Assembly: GCF_018691265.1 (NCBI RefSeq) | Contig: NW_024881322.1 | Coordinates: 10,281,989 to 10,345,988, forward strand | Reading direction: 5' to 3' | Length of the DNA: 64,000 nt | Origin: Tyto alba | Taxonomy: Eukaryota; Chordata; Aves; Strigiformes; Tytonidae | Part shown: piece by piece, positions 10,114-22,776 of the stretch | Layout: each line of letters begins with the position of its first letter | Numbering within the stretch: position 1 is the stretch's first letter | Program-made: the position numbers and the translations under genes | Notes under the pieces: model-generated | The model's input: only the letters and a program-made list of their open reading frames with translations | What the model was told of the DNA's origin: nothing | Databases searched by the model: none

Positions 10114-12640
10114 GGTGTGGCAGTCTGTGCAATTATCTAGGAATTTGGTACTTCCAGCCTGGATTGCTGCTAGATGCAGCACTACATGGGAATGCAATTA
10201 GTACAGCTAGAGCTAATTAATTCAGGATGTGCTATAGTTCAGCAATCATTTGCCTCGTGGGGCCCTTTGCAAAGAGGAAACCGTGGTCTTAAAATGCACT
10301 GGCTACCACTTCATTTTCAGGTGTAACTCAGAGCATGGGGTTTAGCTTATAAATTCCATATGGTCTGAAATCCTTGCTACTGACAGACTGTCTTTTGCCT
10401 CAAAGCCCTCTGGACAGGGGGCACTCCTGGCAAGGGAATTGTCTCTAGCCTTGCTCTGCCTGCTGATCCATTAGATCGACATTTGGACACACGCGAGGGC
10501 CTGCCTCATCACCCTGAGCTGGCATCAAAATGTTGAGACTCTAACTGAAGAGACATAGCCAGGCAGCTTTGGGCACTCATTGCATCAGTTTTGCAAACTG
10601 GTTACTCACAAAGCGTGTGCTAGAAGATTGATTTCCATAGTTCCTTTCATAATTCCTTTGTATCTCAATAATATAAGCAATAACTTCATCACAACAGCAT
10701 TCTCAGGTGGTTTCAGGGGATATATAAAAAGCAAAATCTTCAGTCCTTCTTGGCAGCCATCTTACAGGTGCGCAGGGACTCTTACAGAGTGTCGGATGGC
10801 CATTAGGCCAGCCACCTCCTTACCCACCTCTGCATTACCAGCAACAACCTTCCTCTTCACTAAATGCCTGCAGAATTCATTTTAAAAGTCATCAGCAATC
10901 TTTCTTTCACACTCCCAGAGAGTAAAGTATATCCCCACACACAGCAGTGACACTCACTGCATCACATTGACCCACCAGTGTTTCATCTCTTGTAGCATTT
11001 CCAGTGTCTGGGCTGATTTGGCACTTTTTCCAATGAAAGTTCCAAAATGGAAGCTCAGTTACTGCCAGCTGTGGTTCTATTCTTCCCTAGGAGGCAGACG
11101 TGCATTTTGAAAGTGGCTGGACTGACACCACCAGCTTCTGACACCAACAGCTTCAGAGCTGACCCACACAGCCCGTCCGTTCCCCAGCCGGCTGGTGGAC
11201 AGCTGGATCTGCGAGCTGTCACTGCATAGAGCTGGACTCCAGAAGGATCCTGATGGGTGAAAGCCCCTTTAATGTATTTCTCAAGCTCCACCCTTCATGG
11301 TTTTCTGTAAACAAATGCATGAAACAGTGAGGCTCATAGTTAGGTCCTCTGAATTTAGATTGCAGAAAACCATCATTCAAGATATGTGGACTTTCTGACT
11401 TCTCCAAAAGATACATTCATGGGGCACATCTTACTCTGGATTTCACAGCATCCACGAACCAGGAAAAGCTCTATCCCATCGTATAGTTCTACGGCCCCCA
11501 TACTCCCTACCACCTGGAGCTCTGACAGAAGAGATATCCCCTACATCCATAAGCTGTGTGTGAAGAACTGCAGGGTAGAAATAGGTAACACAACGTCACG
11601 TGTAGGTCACAGCTTGCCTATGAGCCATGGATGTGGTGCATGCAAATGCACTCCTGTGTCAGACAAGGTGTTTCCACGGGAAAGCCAGGTGCTGTGCAGA
11701 GTGCTGCTGAGCACTCACCTGGACCACTATGGACATTTCGCATTACTTGAGTTGAAGAAAGATAAACTGCATCTGGGATGAAGGTAGACAAAGACTAAGC
11801 AGTTGATTAGGAGCATGGAGGACATACAAAAAAGAAGACAACTGGAAGGAGCAAGATAAAGGGTGAGAGGGCTGCCGCCGCTTTCAAGAAAGATATGAAG
11901 GAGGAAGGCCAAAGGAGAAAAAGGGCTACTGAAGTGCAAGGAAAAACGTGGTAAAGAACGAGAAAAGAGTTCGGGACTTCTTTCCAAGAAGAGACCTCAC
12001 TGTCAACAGTGTAGGAGCAAATCTCCCCTGGAATAGTGAAGAAATCATGCCCGGTCTCTGTGTCTCTGCAAAGTTCATGCAGAGGCAACCAAAACCTTTT
12101 CTTCTACCTCTGTGATCACAACCAAATAAATGGCATAAATGCCCTTTTTTATCTGAATGTACATACCAGTTCTGGCACAAACATACAAAATGACAAGAGC
12201 AATACCGCCCTTACTCTTTCAGTCCTCAAAATACTAAATCCTAAAGGAAAAGGAGATTTGCCAAGGTTTTAGATAAGATCAGAACATCTTCCCACAAAGT
12301 GAGATAAAGAAATAACTCTCAGAAAGGTGAAAGACGCAAAGGAGCTGTGGAAGTTTTACCCAGTGGCTGAAGCGTGTTTTGTGTCCCATGTAACACGGCC
12401 AACTGCTCAGCGTGGTTTCAGTGGGAAAAGGGGATGTGACAACGACAGCAGCAGTGGGCTAATTTTGCCATTTGAGCAAGTCATCTTTTGCCTGGCTGTG
12501 CTTTGGGCATTCAAATGTTCTAGGTTTTTTGCCCTCCTCTGCAGCACTGAGCATCACCACTTGCCAGGGCTCCTCTGCTCCATTTTGGCTAGGTTGCTGC
12601 CTGCTGCTCCTGCTCCACAAAGGTGGCCCTCGTGCCCCAC
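10114..12640. other. Intergenic, no gene seen
   Basis: Mixed to moderately GC-containing DNA. The 131-codon frame at 11386-11781 on the + strand has no recognisable motif and no supporting splice context. A purine-rich patch covers about 11750-11970. No repeat family recognised. Confidence 0.45.
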
Positions 12641-12654
12641 ATCCAGGGGGAGGA

Positions 12655-13120
12655 AGCTTTCTAGACTCCTGCGGAGCCCCAGGGTGGCCCCGGGAGTTGC
12701 TGCTTGTCCTCCGTGGCACTGAGCACGGCCCCGGGTCAGGCTCCCGCGGGCCCTTTCGGCTCGGCTCTCGCCTGCGGCTCTCGCACCCCCACGGCCCCAC
12801 TCGTGCCCGGGCTCTCTCGGGCTCTCTCGCCCACGGCCAGCTCGCAGCGGCAGCGAGCTCTGCTCTTCCCTTGGCTCCATGTCCCCGGGGGCTCTGGCCT
12901 GGGCACAGCAGCCCGTGCTCGGGAGGGCTCCAGGCTCGCGGCACCGCCCGGAGCTGCCACTTTCCAGCTCTCCCTGCCCCAGCCCCAGCGCCGGGCAGGC
13001 ACGGGAGCGCTGCTCACGCATCGCTGGCCAAGCAGCACAGCGGGGGAGCCGGGCTGGGGAGGCAGAGGGTGTGCTGGGCACCCGTACGGGTCACACCTGG
13101 GAAAGTACCGTGGCACCTCT
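12655..13120. promoter_or_regulatory. CpG island
   Basis: By hand I count about 39 CpG in roughly 460 bases at close to 70% G+C, an observed/expected ratio near 0.7, which meets the usual CpG-island criteria. Both flanks are ordinary. The sequence includes short C/T-rich repeats ('gggctctct' twice, about 12810-12827). Several long frames overlap on both strands (12459-12944 and 12554-13081 on -, 12472-13206 on +), which is what GC-rich DNA without stops gives by chance; none shows known domains. It is about 7.8 kb beyond the EPDR1 poly(A) site, so it could mark an unannotated transcript, a distal element or GC-rich non-functional DNA. Confidence 0.65.
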
Positions 13121-13338
13121 TCTTTTGTGTGTGCTTGGTACTGATCCTCAGGCTTGCTCCTCAGGAAACAGCGACCGCTTGGCCTCTATTCAGGCTGCCA
13201 TATTAGTTGAGTTTCTGCATCCTAAGTGATACAGGACATTGGTTATAATCCTTTCTTCTCAGAGGCTAAAAGAAAATTATTTAGTAACAAGAGAGGAAAT
13301 CTAATCATAAAGTAGCTGTGAGAACGTTTGGGGGGATG

Positions 13339-13363
13339 TTTTTTTTTTTTTTTTTTTTTTTTT
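13339..13363. repeat. Poly(T) run of 25
   Basis: An uninterrupted T tract after a G run ('ggggggatg'). It is about 220 bases from the edge of the CpG island. No retroposed body is recognised on the right. Confidence 0.9.
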
Positions 13364-14280
13364 ACAATGGCAAAATACAAATTCAGGTGAAAAAAAATTC
13401 ATTACCAAAAAAAGAGAGGAAGTCACTTTCTTAAATCTTTAGAGTTTGTTCTAGAAAGAGCCTTCCTTGTGCATCACTCAGCTATCTGCTTTCCTGCTCC
13501 TGGCAAAGGTTAATATTTTTATGTTAATTTTTGTTTTTCCAATGTCAGTTACATAGTTTCAGGACTGTTGCATCATCTGTGGGTTGACCCAGTGTCTGCC
13601 TCTGATTTGAAGGAGCCTGGGTTCAGCTGGCACCCTTTCTTTCGGCTCCAGGCACTCCCATTATTTGGGTTATTCTATATGGCAGGCTTCAGGAAGGATG
13701 TGTGGCCAAAATAAAGCATGTCCTATGAAGGAATGAAGTTTACAGACTGACGTGCTCACTCCTTGCTGCGCCTGGGTGAAGGACATCCACCAGGAAGACA
13801 CACAGCCTGTAAGTCCTGATATTGCAAGGAAAAGCTCTATGGGCAAACTTGCCTGCAGCGGTGGAGTTCATGGCAGCCGTGCTGGACACCAACCGTGCCA
13901 TTAACTCCTTGTCACAAGAGACATGGGAGTGAGCCAGGAACCGCTATCCCCATGCAGTCCCAACAGCACACGGCTCTCCACAGGACGGAGGGGATTTGCG
14001 ACTTTCTGGAGCTCTCTGACTTCCCTTTGCCAGGCTTCAAGTGATGATTTTTCAAACTAAACTGAGGATTGCATCAGCCTGCTCCTGGCTACACTTGTGC
14101 GTTGTGTTAATGCTTGTGAGCATCGGCTCTGAAACAGAGTCAGACAAATAAAGTAAAATCCTGTTTCCACTTGTATCCTTCTGTTATGTGTTCTTGAAAC
14201 TGGCTTTGGAGCTGAAAAACTCCTGGCATTGCAGGCAAATAGCAGCCTCATTGTTATTCAGCTCATCATGAGTGCAGGAG
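13364..14280. other. Intergenic, no gene seen
   Basis: Ordinary composition between the poly(T) run and the 3' end of the CR1 insertion. No supported frame, RNA gene or known repeat. Confidence 0.45.
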
Positions 14281-15695
14281 AATAGAATACAACCGCCCAT
14301 CAGAACGGGACCTACAACCATCCTGTAGTCCCAACTGCTTGACCACTTCAGGGCTGACCAAATGTTAAAGCACGATATTAAGGGCATTGTCCAAATAAAT
14401 GTCTCAAACACTGACAGACATGGGGCATCGACCCTCTTTCCAGGAAGTCTGCTCCAGGGTCTGGCCACTCTCTCTGTAAAGAAATGTTTCCTCATGGCAA
14501 CGCCAAAGCTCCCCTAATGGACGCAGCTCTGAGCCGTTCCCAGTGTCCTGGCACTGGGTCCCAGGGAGAAGAGCTCAGCACCAACCTCTCCCCCTCCCCT
14601 CCTCAGGGAGCTGTGGGGAGCAGCGAGGTCACCCCTCGGCCTCCTTCTCTCCAAACTAGACAAACCCCGAGCCCTCCGCCGCTCCTCAGAGGATGTGCCT
14701 GCCAGCCCCTTCACCAGCTTTAGTGCCCTCCTCTGGTACCTTCACATCCTCTTTAAGTCACAGAGACCAGAACCGCACACAGTACTCAAGGTGAGGCCAC
14801 ACCAGCACTAAATCCAGCGGGATAATCCCCCCTCCTGACCGGCTGGCCGTGCCATGATGGATGCACCCCAGGATGGGGTTTGCCAGGGCACACACTGCTG
14901 ACTCCTGCTGAGCCTCCTGTCAGCCAGCACCCCCTGAACCCTTCCTGCAGGGCTGCCCCCAGCCACACCTCTCCCAAGCTATACTTGTGTCTGGTGTTAC
15001 TGCGTCCCAAGTGCAGAGTCCAGCGTTTATTCTTATTCACTTTCATGCCCTTGATGATGGCCCAGTTCTCCCACCTATCCAGCTCCCTCTGAAAGGCCTC
15101 TCGAGAGAGTCAACAGCACCTCCCAGTTTAGTATCACCAGCAAACTCGCTAACGGTGCATTTAACTCCTGCAGCCAAATCATTGATAAATACACTGAACA
15201 GAACTGGCCCTACAATTGAGCCCGGAGGAACACCACCGCTGACAGGCCACCAGCCAGACGTAGCCCCGTTCCCTACAACCCTCTGAGCTCTGTCCTTCGG
15301 GCAGTTCTTCACCCAGCGCACCGTGTACCTGCTCACCTCACAGTTGGACAGCTTGTCCAGAAGGATGCTGCCGAGGGACAGTATCAAAAGCCTTACTAAA
15401 ATCCAGAAAAACTACATCCACCACCTTGCCTTCATCCACCAGTCAGGTGACCTTATTGTAGAAGGATATCAAATTAGTTAAACTGGACTTTGCCTTTGTG
15501 AACCCATGTTGACTGTGCCTGATGATTGTGTTCTCCTTTAAATAGCCTTTGAACCGCACCCAGCATGATGTTCTCCATAATTTGTCCAGGTACTGAGGTT
15601 AGACTAACAGGTCTGTAGTTTCCTGGGTCTTCCCTCATCCCCTTCTTATAAGTGGGAATAATGTTGGATAGCTTCCAGTCAGCAGGGACCCCTGT
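14281..15695 (-). mobile_element. CR1 LINE, 5'-truncated, - strand
   Basis: Read on the - strand, the sequence runs from the reverse transcriptase region of CR1 ORF2 (near 15695) to the CR1 3' end (near 14281). Characteristic blocks on that strand are 'gactggaagc' followed by YRPVSLTSVPG-type coding near 15620, an LDFSKAFDTV-type block near 15390, the RT core at 15080-15290, the 'gaggaaacatttctttacag' tail segment near 14480 and a terminal 'gaatagaat'-like end near 14281. About 1.4 kb of a full-length element of about 4.5 kb is present, the usual 5' truncation. The reading frame is broken, so it is dead. Confidence 0.93.
15040..15690 (-). pseudogene. CR1 ORF2 reverse transcriptase remnant
   Basis: The longest frame (15043-15387) encodes ILLDKLSNCEV, then GVPPGSIVGPVLFSVFINDL and SEFAGDTKLGG, the palm region of a LINE reverse transcriptase. 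Upstream, a LDFSKAFDTVP segment lies in another frame, so an extra base near 15365-15375 shifts the frame. Two hallmark motifs are damaged: the usual FADD box reads FAGD, losing one catalytic aspartate, and the usual PQGS reads PPGS. After about 15080 the frame also departs from the expected protein. This is a decayed, inactive copy. Confidence 0.88.
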
Positions 15696-18092
15696 TGCAT
15701 AAAATCACCTGGTTACATCATCATGCTTGCTGGAGTAGCATAATTGGCTAACTGGGCTACACAGAGGGAGTTTTAGAATGCCTAGAGCATTTAGAATACA
15801 GCTCTTGTTCATTGGTTGTAATGGTGATATACTTATAATACAGCCTTCTGTGAAGAGCACCTGTACTAATGCATTATCTAATTTTTTTAGAAAACTAAAA
15901 GCCTATACTTTCTGTGAGTTTGTACAACTATGGTGACAAGTACAATTTAGTTAGACTTTCAAATCTTCCTCATACCAGACAGATCTTGGGAGATTAATCC
16001 AGGGAGTCCATTTTTTTATTTCATTAACAGGCAGTGAGAAGCTAGTCTCACCCATTGCATAGCATCAAATAACAGAAATAAAGTATTCAGCTTCAGATCA
16101 GACTTTCAGCCACGTTTTCCTGGCAAGTATGACAGGAAAGCAGACATCACAGCAGACAATTCAAGCTTGACAATGCAACGCTCAGTAGAAGGAGTCTCAA
16201 AGGCTCTGTCATCTGCAGATGGGCATGAAGGAGCATTATGAAAGAGCCTATCAAATATCTTTGGTTCCAGGCAATAACTTAAGCTCCTTATTTTTTCATT
16301 GTTCATTGCTTTTTTTTTTTTTTTCATTTTCTCTTGTGAAGTGTCTTTCTGGAAGTATGGAAAACTCTAAGAAGAAAAACTGGTGCCCTAAATTTATGCA
16401 GTTCTTGGAAGAGCATGGGCCTGTTGGCTTTATAGTTCCTAGTATTTTATTTCAAGTTATCTGCAGTAGCTGCAGAGCTCAGCTGCCACCCGTTGAAGTT
16501 TAAGCTTATACTTTCCTGTCAAAAACCCTTCTTTCTCTACCTACCCTATGGATGGCCTCTGCTCCAAGGTCTCTCATACCACTTTGTTTTTTCAGTTGCT
16601 CCATCCCACTACTTCCATTTTTTGAGTATTGTAGAACACTCACAAGCATATTGTAAACATTCCTTTTACGGTACTAAAACGCTTGATCACTTTTCAAATG
16701 GCAGTTGAGAACACATCACCCCACACTCTTAACAGCTTATTATATTACATAGGCGTGTTATACATATATGTACAATACAACGATAGCATACGTAATTGCC
16801 AAGTATGAAAGCACTAATCATTATCACTGTGGTTATTTACGTAGGAACTATTGTTAAGAAGACTGTTCAAATTACATGCAATGGTTATAACACCATGTTT
16901 GGAAGTTTCCACCACTGCTATGATCACTATATTAAGTTTTTCCAATCTGAATCCTCTATTTTCCTTTTCCTATAAAGCTTTGTTTTAGTATAACATTAAA
17001 AAAGGTTGACAGCTGCTCGTGAAACTAGTTTCTATTTTGATGTTCCTTTCTAGCAAATCCCAGTAAGGATATCAGCAATTGCAATGCTCTGTATCACTGT
17101 ATACAGTCTTAAACCCCACTTACTACAGAAAGATTTTCATTTGAATTCCCGCTGCCCTGGTAGGAGTCTTTCTGAGTTAAACATGGCATCTCCAAGAGAG
17201 AAGTCTTTGCAGATAGTGTGAGCTCATTGTCATTCTGTGTTTAGATTTAGTGTTGTTTCCACAGGATCTAAAGATGGAGTGAAGTTAAAAAGCAAGTAGA
17301 AGTCTAAATCACCAGGGAGATGGAAAAGAGTGTTTTCATGAGATCTATAAATCTTCTTGAGACATTCTAAAATTACAGATAGCTGCCTTGGTCGGGTTTG
17401 ATGTTAGAAGTCAAAAAACTAAGCACTAATTTTACATTTTTGAACTGTCTTAAAATGGATTTATTTTTCAGTTGGAGTGTGGATGACTCACAGCAATCAG
17501 GAGGCCCAAAAGACCATGCACCAGGTCCTCGCATGGCACAAACCAGTGTCAGTCCATGGCATCCAACTGAACTACAGTGGTTGGTGCCAAGCGAGCCACT
17601 GACTCTTACCTACCATTTGCTACCCGTGAAATCCGGGCAAACAACCCTTTTGGGGCTAGGGATGCTGGGGAGCTCTGAGGGCCATATTAGAGACCTCCCC
17701 GTTATACAGCCCAGCTCAGCCTTATCTCTGTTTTGTCTGACCTTAGCAGTGATGTGTTGGTCAACTATGTCAGAAAAAAAATGTGAATCCCCTCAGCTTT
17801 GCTGGTCTGTCCGTGCAACTACCCCAGGGGATGTGTGACATGGCACTGGCAAAGTGACCTCATAACTCTGAGTGCTGACATTAGCCCCGCTCTGGCATGA
17901 TGAAAGCAGGATGTTTCCGCGTAAGCAGCGGACGAGTGCACCCTCGAATTGACTGTCATTTCCTTGTCACCCTGCAAGGCACAGCAGACGCCAGCGCTGT
18001 CCGCCGTTGCATAAACACACGCCATCAAAGACCTGGAAGCCACACGCTGGCACAGCACACAAGGCGGCTCTTCGGTTCCTGTAATTAATGAA
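15696..18092. other. Intergenic, no gene seen
   Basis: AT-rich to 17390, more mixed after that. It includes a T15 run at 16310-16324. Frames such as 16219-16503 and 17398-17838 lack any recognisable domain. No known repeat seen. Confidence 0.45.
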
Positions 18093-18116
18093 CTCCTGGC
18101 AGGAGGCTGCCAGGAG
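18093..18116. repeat. Short perfect inverted repeat (10-bp stem)
   Basis: CTCCTGGCAG at 18093-18102 pairs perfectly with CTGCCAGGAG at 18107-18116 around a 4-base GAGG loop. It lies in a locally GC-richer segment about 75 bases before an A27 run. Confidence 0.85.
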
Positions 18117-18191
18117 CTCAGCATCCCCTGACGAGCACATGCCAGACCGCGCAGGGGTGGCACTCGCTGCGATTAAAGACACAGATCCAAC

Positions 18192-18218
18192 AAAAAAAAA
18201 AAAAAAAAAAAAAAAAAA
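18192..18218. repeat. Poly(A) run of 27
   Basis: An uninterrupted A tract that follows about 300 bases of GC-richer sequence. The hexamer GAAAGC occurs immediately after it (18219-18224) and again at 17902-17907, which could be a short target-site duplication around a retroposed sequence; a six-base match is weak evidence. Confidence 0.85.
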
Positions 18219-21200
18219 GAAAGCGGAAGCAAACAGCAGCCTTCTGCCAATAAGTGCATTTCATAAGGTCAAGGCTGAGGAGCCATGCAAGCCGGTGCTG
18301 TGCACAGATTGGATTTTCTTTGCTCGTGCTCAGATCAGCGCTCATCAGCATCACTCACGGGCTCTGTGACGTTGCCTGGGTGTCCTCTGTGGTGCACAGA
18401 CCCCAACGGGTCTAACCTCTGTGCACCTGGAGCATCACAAAAGGTAGGGCCGACCCAACAAACGGGAAAGGTAACATTTGGCCTCCCAAGTTGTAGTGCA
18501 CATCCAGTCACATGTGCGAATACAGAAGGTCCCTGTTGCTTGATGTTTCCATACAATGTAGTTTGTGGCATCCTCTGTTAATAATCTGGATAACCAGTTC
18601 CACTTGGATGAAATGCTTCTAGAGGACCCAAGCTTAGGCCACCGGGATGTTTATTAGGATGCCAGGGGAAGACCTGAACCAGAACAGCAAAACTGAGAAA
18701 ACCTACTGAAAAATCTAGTGTGTAACATTGTACTAACACCAGGACGTCACAATACTGAGCTGCATGTCTGTTCCAGGTGAATGAACTCAAAACCAGACCC
18801 AAACCCTAACCAAAGGACTGCGAATGGGCACTTTCAAAGTCCAGCCCAAAGGTTAACCCAAGGCCATCAAGGTAATTCTGAAGCAAGCTTTACCTTCCTG
18901 GGCATGGACTGTCCATTTTTTTGACATTGTGGCATCCAGCATGCAATGTCTTGGTCTGAACTGGGAGTCTGAAACATGGCATGTTGGCTTTTACTCGGTG
19001 CTCAGCACCAGACTGCATGGGGCAAGTGGGAAAATGTCCCACTGTGATGCCTTGCCTTTGTGAAAGCTGCTGGCACACACACAAGGTGCAGTGGATTTCA
19101 TGGAATGATTTGTTTAAACAAGAATTTCTCTGGCATAAACTCAACCAGTCTTGCTCCTAACCCTTACTTCTTCAGAGCCAGCACAGCTTTGGTCTGTTTC
19201 ATACCCCCATTTATAACATCTAAGTACTGGTTGATATTCATAACCCTTAATAACCTTAAAATTTCCAGCATTGGAGACTCCTTACTACTAGTTTTAAAGC
19301 ATTAAGAAACCAAATCACCTTGCTATTTATGGCTTGAATGGATTTGTAGAGTTAGAAATTATGCTTAACCTCTTCTTTTCTGACCTTCTTTGCTTATATT
19401 TTCAATTTAGGAGGAAACTTTGGATAGGAGTTATTTCTATTTTGATGAGAAAAATGCACAGTGCAGATGTGCTTATGGAAGAGAGATCAAAGCAGCCACA
19501 GGTAGCAGACATACATAACTGAGTAAAAATTCTTTTTACATTTCATTTGGAAAGTAGCACATAGGTTGAAAAAAACCCCTAAAGCACGATACTTAGTTCT
19601 GTCTTCTGGAGAAAACCTATGCAAGCAAACAGGCATTTAGGTCAAAGGCTTTGTGACTCATTTCATATCTTTCTGATGAAAATAAACAAAATATTTCAGT
19701 TCAGCAGGAATTTTTAAGCTTAGTATTTTTAAACAAAAAACAAGCAAGTAATGGATTCAGGTTTCTCAGCTAAAAGTCACTGATATTTTCAAAGCTACAT
19801 GTGCAGTTTAGTCAATTTTGGTAGGATTCATTGTACTCAACCTTAGATGACAGCATGGGAAGCTCTACATCTGGCTGAGCAATCTCAGTTCCCCTTAGAG
19901 GCAATGAATAAAAAGAGGTACTTTAGGAAGTGAGTTATGCAACGTGAGAGAGAAGTCTGCTTTATGAAGAGACAAATTAGTGTCTCAGAATGCCTACTTA
20001 TAACCTCTAACCTCTGTGGACTAAACAGGGATCTCTTCACCTAGCTGCAGCACGGGTATCTTTGTTGACACCTGCCTTGTATCACATGAAGCTTGTCTCT
20101 GTTTTGCACTATTGTTAAACTAAATTGCCCAAAGTTCCCAGATTTAGGCACTCAAACTCAGATTTTTTTCTGTGCAAGTATTATTGCCTCATACTGCATA
20201 TAATCTGAGTTGCTGTAATTTTTAAAGTTGCTATAATTTTCCATTTGGATAGTGATACAAATCTTACATTGTGTAGTGATTCATTTCCTAGACATTTTTT
20301 TCATCCTCCTCTATAATATAACTGATTTCTTGGGGTATTATTATCATTATTATCAGATATGGAATTCAAACATTTTAGTCTGTAGCTAGGCTTTTAATTT
20401 ACTTAAATATGGAGCAAATACTCCTACAGCTGAGGATAAGATGGAACTTTTTTTACTTCAATGAGAAAACAACTGTTTTCTCTTCTACCAAAAACTGAAG
20501 AGGCGAATATCATGTATTTGCTAACCTCTGCAGTGTATTGTCTTTAACTGAGAGGGGGAAATACTTCTGTTAATTTAAATCACTTTATGAAATTAAATCT
20601 TGTCAGTGTATAGGTATAGATCTTAAGGTTAGTTTCCAGGTAACAATCCTTTTAAAAAATTGTTAAATGAAGGCAGAGAGATGACACTCAACTGTCAAAA
20701 TTCAGTTTCTTAGTTTCTTAAATTCATATTTAAGCACTCACAAGACAATATTAAAAACTGTGGTTTGTTAAATGCTCACCCCTGAAAAAAAGAACCCAAA
20801 ACATTAGTATTTCAAATGCCAGTAAATTCAGTTGAAACCTAACTTCTGATAATCACTTTCAAAAATTAGAGTCAAGACTTTGATAACATCAAAAGTAGGA
20901 AGTACAGTCCTTTCTACAGAGGATCCAAGGAGATCCAGCTTCAGTGATATAATATTCTATATCTAAAAGTTACTTTGGAATATGTTTTGGATCTTTTAAA
21001 CTACATTTTTTTCATTCTTCAGAAATTTATACAGATTGTATTGAGAAAAAAATAATTCTATAAGTTCTATTTACAGATAGAGACATTTACAATGTCTTAT
21101 TAAATTATAAGGTTCCTTAAGTTAATGAACAGATGGTTCTGTCTACTAAAATATATTTTGAGAATGTAATTTGCAGTTCTTTGCTTGTGTCTTATAAGCC

Positions 21201-21388
21201 TTTATTTCACACTACAATATCATATATTTTAACTTACAAGGCACTGAAAAGAGCTTGCAATGATAAAAAGTGGAGAAAAATCTGAGTTGCCTTAAAACTG
21301 TGTTACCAAAAAATTCACCTTGAAATCCATATTTTACACACTGAGCATTCATTGGGTCACTGAAATAAAAACCTTAGGATAAAATAAT
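18219..21388. other. Intergenic, no gene seen; AT-rich from 19.1 kb
   Basis: The first kilobase is mixed; from about 19100 the sequence is strongly AT-rich with dense stops on both strands. No RNA gene or repeat family recognised. Confidence 0.45.
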
Positions 21389-21473
21389 AAAAAAAAAAAA
21401 AAAAAAAGTGGAGGTTAGACAGGCTAAGGAAATAAAGAACGAGAAAAGAAAGAAGAGAAGAAAAAAGAAGGGG
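21389..21473 (+). repeat. Poly(A) run plus polypurine tract
   Basis: An A19 run (21389-21407) is followed by about 60 bases that are nearly all A and G ('gaaaagaaagaagagaagaa' and similar). Simple-sequence DNA; such polypurine strands can form triplex structures. Confidence 0.8.
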
Positions 21474-22746
21474 TTCTTGGAAGTGGCACCTTATGCACTG
21501 GCAGATCCCACTTTACATTTCTCGTCTCTTTGGGATGTTCAGTTCTAGAGAGTCTTCCAAAAGCACATACCTCCCAGTGTCACCAGAGAGTTAGTAAGCA
21601 ATATATCGACGCCCAAATACGAGATATGTCTCTCTCCCACTGAAACTTACTGCTAATTAAAGGTGATGGAAGATTTATCTGCCTATGTAATAATGCCAAT
21701 TTTTTTCTACTGCAATCAGGATATGTGCTGAAACCTAATGACTGGAAAGATGCCCATTGACTTTAAAGAGACTTGGAACTGGTCCTGATGTGATAAAGAA
21801 AAAGAGCTATTCCTCCTCTTCTTTCCTTCTAAAATAAATTGTGAATGTTATTGCATGGTCCTGCTGGTTGACTGCTATTGTGGTAACAGAAAAACAGATC
21901 ACAAACAGGCATCCTTATGCCTTGGTGCTTTTAGTGTGTGTATCACACCCCAACCAAATCACACATGGAGCAGTATTCTTGCGCACTTAAAAGATTTAAT
22001 TATTCCTGTGTCTCTCATGGTTGGCTCACTGCCTTCTTGCATTACTCATCATCAGCATCCTGCTGCATCTCTACCTGGCAGTCCCGCAGTTTGATCTTCT
22101 CTTTGCACTGTGCTGCTGAGTTTCTCTGCCAACTTTTTCAGCTGTTCTTTGTCACACTTTCAGACACTGACAGGAACCTCAAACACGGAGCCTCAAACAC
22201 TGTCAGACCTTCTGCCGCACTTGCTTTGCCGTGCAGGCAGGTGTGATGCTACTGCGGGGTTTCACCCGCTGCTGGTACACCAGCCCTGAGCTGAGGGTGG
22301 TCTGGGTGGGGGTGAAGGGGACCTGTGGCAGCCCTCTTTAGCCACATCCCGCTGGCAACATGGCAGAAATAGGCTTTACCGCAGCATGGGTATATGCTGC
22401 TGTTTGTAATTTGTCTAAAACAAGTGAGTTCATAGAGGTATAACCGAAAAAGGCTCATGAACCTCTTTTCCATCTCCCTGGTCAGTGCAGGTCACAGACT
22501 GGGTTACACGCACACTGCACAGAGTCGAAGGAAAATTTTGTCTGGGTGCTCAAAACATTTTTTATCTCACCCACTCTACAACAACTTGTCCCTGTCCGAC
22601 GGCAGTGCAGGGGCTGGACAGGCTTCCTGCATTGTGCTCCCAATGTCTCCTGGCTCGGGAAGTGACAACATCTTGAACTAATTTTTTCAAATGAGGGTTG
22701 ATTTTAAGCAACATATTTTCCAAACTGTTTTTTTATTGTAAGTCTC
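21474..22746. other. Intergenic, no gene seen
   Basis: Mixed composition with a slightly GC-richer part at 22230-22360. Short frames only, none recognisable. Confidence 0.4.
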
Positions 22747-22776
22747 TTTTTTTTTTATTTTTTTTTATTTTTTTTT
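22747..22776. repeat. T-rich simple repeat, T10-A-T9-A-T9
   Basis: Three T runs separated by single A bases, a 10-base period. Confidence 0.9.

Noticed and set aside
9541..10140. 199-codon + strand frame
   Set aside because: It ends by running through the T26 tract (a phenylalanine run); no motif or homology is visible.
12472..13206. 244-codon open frame on the + strand, with 161-, 175- and 126-codon frames on the - strand
   Set aside because: All lie in the CpG island, where five or more frames are open at once. The predicted proteins are low-complexity Pro/Gly/Ala/Arg/Ser mixtures without motifs.
18781..18812. Telomere-like words ('aaaccctaacc')
   Set aside because: Only one partial copy, not an array; chance occurrence.
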